From Galbibacter pacificus (GTDB lineage: Bacteria; Bacteroidota; Bacteroidia; Flavobacteriales; Flavobacteriaceae), in assembly GCF_029603155.1 (NCBI RefSeq), contig NZ_JAPMUA010000002.1:248001-312000 (forward strand): 64,000 nt of DNA. Reading direction: 5' to 3'. A program made the translations under genes and the position numbers. Below, in pieces: positions 58,475 to 64,000 of this stretch (within the stretch, counting starts at the first letter, position 1; every line of letters begins with the position of its first letter). A model generated the notes under the pieces. That model was given only the letters and a program-made list of their open reading frames with translations. It was not told the DNA's origin and made no database searches.

Positions 58475-60381
58475 TTAAAATATTTTAAGATGAGCAGTTC
58501 GATACAAAAACATACCAATGCAAAAATAACAAACCATTTCCAAAGCGCATTTACATTGTTTTCACTTTTTATATTTTTAAATACATCGGCAATATCGGTA
58601 TATGTATTTGTTGCATTTAAATTATTAAGATCAAGATAGTTTAACTTACTCTCGTTACGGTTGTAGTTATAGCTTAGGTTTAAAATAGCCTCGTTACCGT
58701 TGTTTACCGAATAATTCCCAGCTTCGGCTGGTAAATCGGTCGTGGTAATGTTTACATGGTGGGTAAAAGTTTGCTGAAGCGGAATAAAAGAGGTTTCCTT
58801 GTTTTTCAAGGTCACAATTTGATCGTTGCCCAATGTAGCCTTTACGTCAAATTGATTGTTTTCCCCAATGGAATAATACAGATTTGGCAACGCCAGGCTC
58901 TGTTTGGCCATATTGTAAAAAACTGGTACGATAAGCGGGGAGCTTTGAAAATTGGTGGTATTTGTATTTAAGGGCGAGCTAAAAAGATATACATGATTGT
59001 TTTCCAATAAAAAAGGCGATCCGTCGGCAAAGGAGATAACTTTGTTTGAATTTCCGGTTATTGCATAGGAAAGCTTACTTTTTGGGTATTGAAAATTAAC
59101 TACTTTTTTTTCAAAAACCTGTTGAAACAACGGGTGCTCAAATGCAATTTGAGTGATAAGCTGTTCTTGTTTTTTTGTTCCTTCAACAGAAATCCTAGAT
59201 ACTTCACTAAGTAACTGATTGTATGTTTCTTGGTTTGCCTTATTTGAAGCTATTATACAAACATAAATTCCTTTTGATACAGCACTTTTTAAAGCCATAA
59301 TAAGTGCATTCGGAATGTTTTCAACCTCATTTAAAACAATAAAGTTTTGATTTGGGAGACTATTGTAATCTATTGCATCAACAGGAACCGAAGCATAGTT
59401 AAATTCGTCTTCAGTAAATATTTTTTTAAGAAAAACATCGGCTGCTCCATTAATGGAAAGCACGTTCAGCTTTTCTTCTTTATTGATGGAAATAAAGAGC
59501 GTATTGTCGTATTGCAGGCCATTATCGTCAATGCTTATTCTTCCTTTTAAAACTCCGTTGGGAACGGTAAAACTGGCAATGCCTTTGTTGTTTGAAAAAC
59601 TCACCGCTGTTTTGGCAATTAAATTATCATTGTTGTACAATGCAATTGGCGTATTGCCATATTCGTCATTGGTACTCAGCAGTACTTCAAGATTGTAACC
59701 GTTTGTTTCCTTTTCTTTAATATATGCACTGTCTATTGCTATATTTTCTTTGGAAACTGGCGACAGCTGGACATAGCGGCTTTCAATATTGCTATCTTGA
59801 AGCGTATCTGGTTTTCGTTGTTGAAAATCGGAAATAACGACAAAGTTCTTAATTGAATTTTCGCCTTTAAAATATTGTTGCCCTTTAAGGAATATTTCGT
59901 TAAGCGGTAGTTGCGTACTGGAATACGAAGTAGCCAAAAGTTCGTTTTTAATATCGTTTACCTGAATATTTTGGTAGTTTTCGGTATTGGTAAACAAAGA
60001 GAAAGTCTCGTTTGCCGGGATGTTGCCAATAAATTCGTTAATGGCCCTTGTTAAAAGGGGCCCTTGCGCCCCTTTAAGTTGCATGCTAAAAGAATTATCG
60101 AGGTAAACAACCGTTTCCTTGGTGGTATCCACAATATTCCTGTTGGCCAAATAAGGCTGTGCAAAGGCGGTAATAATAGCGGCAAAGGCCAACATTCTTG
60201 TAAGAAGGATGAGCCATTTTTTTAGTTGCGAGCTTTTTCTGGTTTTTTGAGCGAGCTGTTTTAAAAATTGAACATTGGTAAAAGTTTCTTTTTTAAACCT
60301 CCGAAGTTGAAACAAATGGATAATAATGGGAATAAGAAGTAAAAAAAGGGCCCAAAGAATTTCCGGATGTTTAAACTGCAT
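58471..60381 (-). CDS. BatA-domain membrane protein with von Willebrand A-like fold
   Basis: A 636-residue protein. Residues 1-75 form the BatA N-terminal region (FKHPEILWALFLLLIPIIIH, then LFQLRRFKKETFTNVQFLKQL) with two membrane segments. A vWA-like domain starts at VVYLDNSFSMQLKGAQ, keeping the D-x-S-x-S metal-site pattern (DNSFS). Next comes a long periplasmic part and a C-terminal membrane helix (KWFVIFALVCFCIELLILKYF). Bat proteins were linked to aerotolerance in Bacteroides. Translationally coupled with the dihydroorotase homologue downstream. Confidence 0.82.
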   Translation of the reverse strand: MQFKHPEILWALFLLLIPIIIHLFQLRRFKKETFTNVQFLKQLAQKTRKSSQLKKWLILLTRMLAFAAIITAFAQPYLANRNIVDTTKETVVYLDNSFSMQLKGAQGPLLTRAINEFIGNIPANETFSLFTNTENYQNIQVNDIKNELLATSYSSTQLPLNEIFLKGQQYFKGENSIKNFVVISDFQQRKPDTLQDSNIESRYVQLSPVSKENIAIDSAYIKEKETNGYNLEVLLSTNDEYGNTPIALYNNDNLIAKTAVSFSNNKGIASFTVPNGVLKGRISIDDNGLQYDNTLFISINKEEKLNVLSINGAADVFLKKIFTEDEFNYASVPVDAIDYNSLPNQNFIVLNEVENIPNALIMALKSAVSKGIYVCIIASNKANQETYNQLLSEVSRISVEGTKKQEQLITQIAFEHPLFQQVFEKKVVNFQYPKSKLSYAITGNSNKVISFADGSPFLLENNHVYLFSSPLNTNTTNFQSSPLIVPVFYNMAKQSLALPNLYYSIGENNQFDVKATLGNDQIVTLKNKETSFIPLQQTFTHHVNITTTDLPAEAGNYSVNNGNEAILNLSYNYNRNESKLNYLDLNNLNATNTYTDIADVFKNIKSENNVNALWKWFVIFALVCFCIELLILKYFK

Positions 60382-60476
60382 TCCTTTTAATTATTAATCT
60401 ATTCAAAAGTACATAATTTTTTTTCAGAGGAAATATATAATTACGCTTCATTTACTACATACATGGTTATCCTGAC

Positions 60477-61967
60477 TTACTTTGTGTATTTAGCAGCTTT
60501 TCCTTCACCGGAGGTAGAAAGTATAAATTCCCTAACATGATCGTTGGCTGCTTTTAAATCCTCGCTTCGCAAATACATCATATGTCCGCTTCTGTAACCT
60601 TTAAAATGAAGCCTGTCTTTCATTTTTCCAGATGGATCCAATTGCCACATGCTGTATTTGGTGTTAAAATAAGTACATGCCCCGTCGTAATATCCGGCTT
60701 GGTATAACACTTGTAAATACGGGTTTTCTGCCATTGCCTTGCGCAGGTTTTCCCGTGTGTTGTCATTTTCCAGATTCCAAGGATGTACATCGCCGAACAT
60801 TTGGTAAGGAACATCGGTTTTAAACTTCAGTTCTTCCTGTAAATAGTAATTTATGGCCGGCGTAAACGAGTGTAGCCAAGAAGTAAGCTCGGCATTATAG
60901 TCGGGGCGTGTGCCTGCCGCCATTTTATCGATCCCCAAATAGCGGGAATCCAGCCTCCCAACGGTATAACCTTTGTCGCGCAATAGTTCTTTCCAAAAAA
61001 AAGATGTAGGAACATCTAGGTTGTGCTCTAAAATAGAAGCTTCAGAAAGCCCCGAATACACAGCCATTTGTTTGGCGACCTCCTTTTTTTCAGCTTCCGA
61101 AATAAAACCGCCCTTTGCAATTGCCGGAATTAATGTGTTTATGGTATACTTTTCTACTTCTGGTAAAATTTCCAATAAATCTTTTTGTTGCAATTCAGCT
61201 CCTAATGCTTTTTGGTGCCATGCAGCCGCTGTATAGTAGGGTAAGTTTAGCGCCGAGGAAACCGGGCTGTCGGCACGCAAGACCTTATAATCGGCGGGCG
61301 AAACCATAATAACCCCATTGAGGTACATCCATTCTCTTTCCTGCAAGGCCAATGAAAGTCCGGCAACACGGGTGCCTCCATAACTTTCGCCTATAATATA
61401 TTTTGGGGAGCGCCAGCGGTTGTTTCTTGTAACAAAAGTGGTAATCCAGTCTGCTAAATATTTTATATCGGCATTGATGCCAAAGAATTTTTCCTTGTCG
61501 GGATATTTTCCTTCTTTATTGGCAACCATTCGTGAATATCCAGTATTAACCGGGTTTACATAGACTATGTCTGCAATGTCAAGTATGGAATTTGGATTGT
61601 CTTTTACGCCATATGGCTGAATGGGGTATCCTTCATCGTCAATATTTAAAACTTTCGGGCCGGTGTAGGCAATATGCATCCAAACGGAAGCAGAACCGGG
61701 GCCACCATTGAACGATATAATCAAGGGCCGGTTGGTGTTATTTTCAATATCGGTCCTGTAATAATACGTATGAAAAAGAGTGGCAATTGTATTCCCGTCT
61801 TCATCCCAAACGGGCAAGGTTCCCGTATTGGTGCTGTAGTTTACTTTTTTGCCTTTTATGGTAACCTGATGCGTGGTTGTAATTATGGTATCAACGGGTA
61901 TTTTACGGTCTTGTGCATGGATAGATAGAATACACAATAAGCTTATACAAAAAAATAGTCTTGGCAT
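60477..61967 (-). CDS. Secreted serine carboxypeptidase, family S10
   Basis: A 496-residue exported peptidase with signal PRLFFCISLLCILSIHAQ. SFNGGPGSASVWMHIAY is the S10 GGPG motif, YIIGESYGGTRVAGLS holds the catalytic serine, LQVLYQAGYYDGACTYF the aspartate, and YRSGHMMYLR the histidine. S10 enzymes trim C-terminal residues in acidic conditions; bacterial members are less studied. Single gene, 95 bases before the BatA-like gene and on the same strand. Confidence 0.9.
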   Translation of the reverse strand: MPRLFFCISLLCILSIHAQDRKIPVDTIITTTHQVTIKGKKVNYSTNTGTLPVWDEDGNTIATLFHTYYYRTDIENNTNRPLIISFNGGPGSASVWMHIAYTGPKVLNIDDEGYPIQPYGVKDNPNSILDIADIVYVNPVNTGYSRMVANKEGKYPDKEKFFGINADIKYLADWITTFVTRNNRWRSPKYIIGESYGGTRVAGLSLALQEREWMYLNGVIMVSPADYKVLRADSPVSSALNLPYYTAAAWHQKALGAELQQKDLLEILPEVEKYTINTLIPAIAKGGFISEAEKKEVAKQMAVYSGLSEASILEHNLDVPTSFFWKELLRDKGYTVGRLDSRYLGIDKMAAGTRPDYNAELTSWLHSFTPAINYYLQEELKFKTDVPYQMFGDVHPWNLENDNTRENLRKAMAENPYLQVLYQAGYYDGACTYFNTKYSMWQLDPSGKMKDRLHFKGYRSGHMMYLRSEDLKAANDHVREFILSTSGEGKAAKYTK

Positions 61968-62081
61968 GCTTTATTAGTTGGGTTAGTAATGTTTTTTAGA
62001 TGATGTAGCAACGTACAGAACAAATTTACATTCTTTTTGCAAAAAACTATGTTAAACAGTATTAATCCGCAAAAAATACAA

Positions 62082-62846
62082 TCAAAAGCCTTCAAAAACA
62101 CCAAGTCCAAACAGGGCAAAGTCGTATTTAACAGGGTCTAAGGCGTCTAGTTTGCGTAAATTATTATCCAGTTCGGCCAGGGCCTTTGCATCGTTTTGTT
62201 TTCTTTTTAGCAAGCCCAGTTTTCTGGCCACGTTGCCAGAATGTACGTCAAGCGGACAAGAAAGCAGGGCAGGGGAAATGTCTTTCCAGATCCCAAGGTC
62301 AACGCCGCAATTATCGTTACGTACCATCCAACGTAAAAACATATTGATGCGTTTTGCCGAAGATCCTTTTAGCGGATTTGAAATATGCTTTTGGGTACGC
62401 GGGAGGTGTTCCATTTCAAAAAAGACTTCTTTAAATTTGGCAATGGCTGGTTGCATGGAAGTGTTGGTGGCGTGTTCTTTAAAAAGAGTTTCCATTCCGC
62501 CGCGGTTTAAATATATATGCTGAAGGCTTTTTACAAACTGAATAAAATCGTGCCCGTTAAAAGTGCGGTGCACAAAAGGCAAAAGGTTTTCTAATTGATT
62601 TTCATGGTGCCCCATAACAAAATCGTAAGGGGAATTACCCATGAGTTTCATCATTTTATCGGCATTTTTAATAATGCTTTTTCGGTTTCCCCAAGCTATG
62701 GTTGCGGCCAGAAAACCGGCTATCTCGATATCTTCCTTTTGCTTAAACTGATGCGGAACCTGAATGGGATCGGTTTCTATAAAACGTGGATGATTGTAAT
62801 ATGCTACTCTCTCGTCGAGAAATTCTTTTAATTCGGATTTTTTCAA
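62082..62846 (-). CDS. TIGR02757 family protein
   Basis: A 254-residue protein of the conserved family TIGR02757 (DUF2400), found mainly in Bacteroidota and spirochaetes. The opening LKEFLDERVAYYNHPRFIET, DPIQVPHQF, EIAGFLAATIAWGNRKSI and RINMFLRWMVRNDNCGVDLG are family motifs. The sequence recalls helical DNA-glycosylase-like proteins (HhH segments such as LLSCPLDVHSGNVARKLGLL). Function unproven. Divergent from recG. Confidence 0.88.
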   Translation of the reverse strand: MKKSELKEFLDERVAYYNHPRFIETDPIQVPHQFKQKEDIEIAGFLAATIAWGNRKSIIKNADKMMKLMGNSPYDFVMGHHENQLENLLPFVHRTFNGHDFIQFVKSLQHIYLNRGGMETLFKEHATNTSMQPAIAKFKEVFFEMEHLPRTQKHISNPLKGSSAKRINMFLRWMVRNDNCGVDLGIWKDISPALLSCPLDVHSGNVARKLGLLKRKQNDAKALAELDNNLRKLDALDPVKYDFALFGLGVFEGF

Positions 62847-63018
62847 ATGTACGATATTGATTTGCGACAGTACTTTTCTGCAAAGGTATTAACCAGAGCT
62901 TCAATTATTAAATTGTAAGGTTGTTTTTTTCTTCCAAAGAAATTCATTTTACCATCCGGAAACGGCCAACGGATTTAAAAAACTTTTAAACTTTACAACT
63001 AACTCCTATCTTCGTGTT

Positions 63019-64000
63019 TATGAATCCTAGTTTATTACAAACCCCAATCGATTATTTAAAAGGTGTTGGCCCCAACCGGGCCGATTTGCTCCGTAAAGAA
63101 CTTGGAATCCATACTTATCAAGATTTAATAAACTTATTTCCAAACCGTTATATAGATAAAACCCGGTATTATAAAATCAACGAGTTACAGCGAAACAATG
63201 CAGAAGTACAGATAATTGGCAAAATAACCCACATAAAAACCGTTGAACAACAAAAGGGAAAACGTCTTGTAGCCACTTTTATGGATGAAACGGGACAAAT
63301 GGAGCTGGTTTGGTTTCGTGGCCATAAATGGATACGCGAAAGCCTAAAAATAAACCAGCCGTATGTTATTTTTGGGAAGACCAATTGGTACAATGGCTTT
63401 TCCATGCCGCACCCGGAAATGGAATTGTTGGCAGATCATGAAAAAAGCCTCCGTACGGCCATGCAGCCCGTTTATCCTTCTACTGAAAAACTTACCAATA
63501 AAGGAATAACCAACAGGGTGGTAAATAAATTGATGCAACAGCTTTTTGTAGAAACAAACGGGAAATTTTACGAAACCCTTTCTGCCGAGCTTTTGGAAGA
63601 ACAAAAACTTATTTCAAAGAGCAAGGCATTGTTCAATATACATTTTCCACAAAGTCAGGAATTACTGTCGAAAGCACAATACCGCCTAAAATTTGAAGAA
63701 TTATTTTACATTCAGTTGCAACTTATTTCAAAGAATTTAAGCAGGAAAAGTAAAATAAAAGGTTTTAATTTCGATCAGGTCGGGACTTTGTTCAATACTT
63801 TTTATGCCGAGCACCTTCCTTTTGAGCTCACCAATGCCCAGAAAAGGGTAATAAAAGAAATACGCAACGATTTGGGGAGTAATGCACAGATGAACAGACT
63901 GTTACAGGGCGATGTGGGCTCTGGAAAAACCATTGTGGGGTTAATGACAATGCTATTGGCCATAGACAATGGGTTTCAGGCGTGTTTGGTGGCGCCCACC
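63019..64000 (+). CDS. recG: ATP-dependent DNA helicase RecG, 5' part
   Basis: The first 327 codons of recG; the gene runs off the end of the window. ATG at 63019 precedes NPSLLQTPIDYLKGVGPNRA, the RecG wedge-domain start, and LLRKELGIHTYQDLINLFPN follows. The OB-type wedge (VQIIGKITHIKTVE...VATFMDETGQMELVWFRG) leads to the helicase domain with LTNAQKRVIKEI (Q motif) and Walker A QGDVGSGKTIV. It remodels stalled forks and Holliday junctions. Divergent from the TIGR02757 gene across 172 bases. Confidence 0.96.

Noticed and set aside
1..64000. tRNA, rRNA, complete insertion sequence, prophage or biosynthetic cluster
   Set aside because: I saw no tRNA T-loop or rRNA-like stretch, no transposase or integrase frame, and no phage or megasynthase gene on either strand.

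Overview
The window looks like chromosomal DNA of a flavobacterium (Bacteroidota, Flavobacteriaceae-like). The evidence is the AT-rich sequence, promoter-like TAnnTTTG boxes with few purine-rich Shine-Dalgarno sites, the transcarbamylase of the succinyl arginine pathway, a BatA-type protein, DUF2911 and TIGR02757 proteins, a GH20 hexosaminidase, and intergenic palindromes of the type common in this group. Almost everything is core metabolism on a normal chromosome. One small cassette (24619-26952) looks mobile.

Layout. 1-3.5 kb: the 3' part of ettA, an aldose epimerase-like gene, an FMN reductase and an outer-membrane barrel. 3.5-17.1 kb: one long minus-strand run combining arginine and proline biosynthesis. 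In transcription order it is an Arg-rich leader peptide, a GNAT acyltransferase, argG, argC, proC, argD, proA, proB, a second proB, the succinylornithine transcarbamylase gene, a membrane-anchored XRE regulator, argB, an argE-type deacylase and argH. 17.2-24.5 kb, plus strand: pabB, a GH43 hydrolase, a lipase-like hydrolase, tilS, dsbD and a GNAT. 24.6-27 kb: a compact cassette with 15-bp inverted ends, holding a frameshifted PHP-ATPase gene and a small acidic ORF. 27-32 kb: a two-component system, two proteins of unknown function and GH20. 32-37 kb: a repeat-rich intergenic region, rpsA, a photolyase and a DUF2911 gene. 37-44.4 kb: an RND efflux tripartite operon and an aldehyde dehydrogenase. 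44.5-52 kb: a branched-chain amino acid leader region followed by ilvD-ilvB-ilvN-ilvC-ilvA. 52-64 kb: gapN, several small genes, a dihydroorotase homologue lacking metal ligands next to a BatA-type gene, an S10 peptidase, a TIGR02757 gene and the 5' part of recG.

The most notable observations are regulatory. Upstream of ilvD are two consecutive short ORFs (30 and 16 codons) crowded with Ile, Val and Leu codons. Each is followed by its own U-tailed terminator, and each has an alternative pairing segment starting at or just after the leader stop codon. This is the architecture of ribosome-mediated attenuation, here repeated in tandem. Upstream of the arginine operon is a 39-codon leader ORF ending in four consecutive arginine codons. 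An exact 14-bp terminator stem separates the two proB paralogues, and a perfect 15-copy 8-bp tandem repeat sits two bases downstream of the transcarbamylase gene.

Pathway logic: the transcarbamylase carries Ala at residue 90, the position that separates acetyl- from succinyl-ornithine enzymes. With the first-gene GNAT, argB, argC, argD and argE, this suggests a fully succinylated arginine route (inference). proA, proB and proC in the same run share glutamate as precursor.
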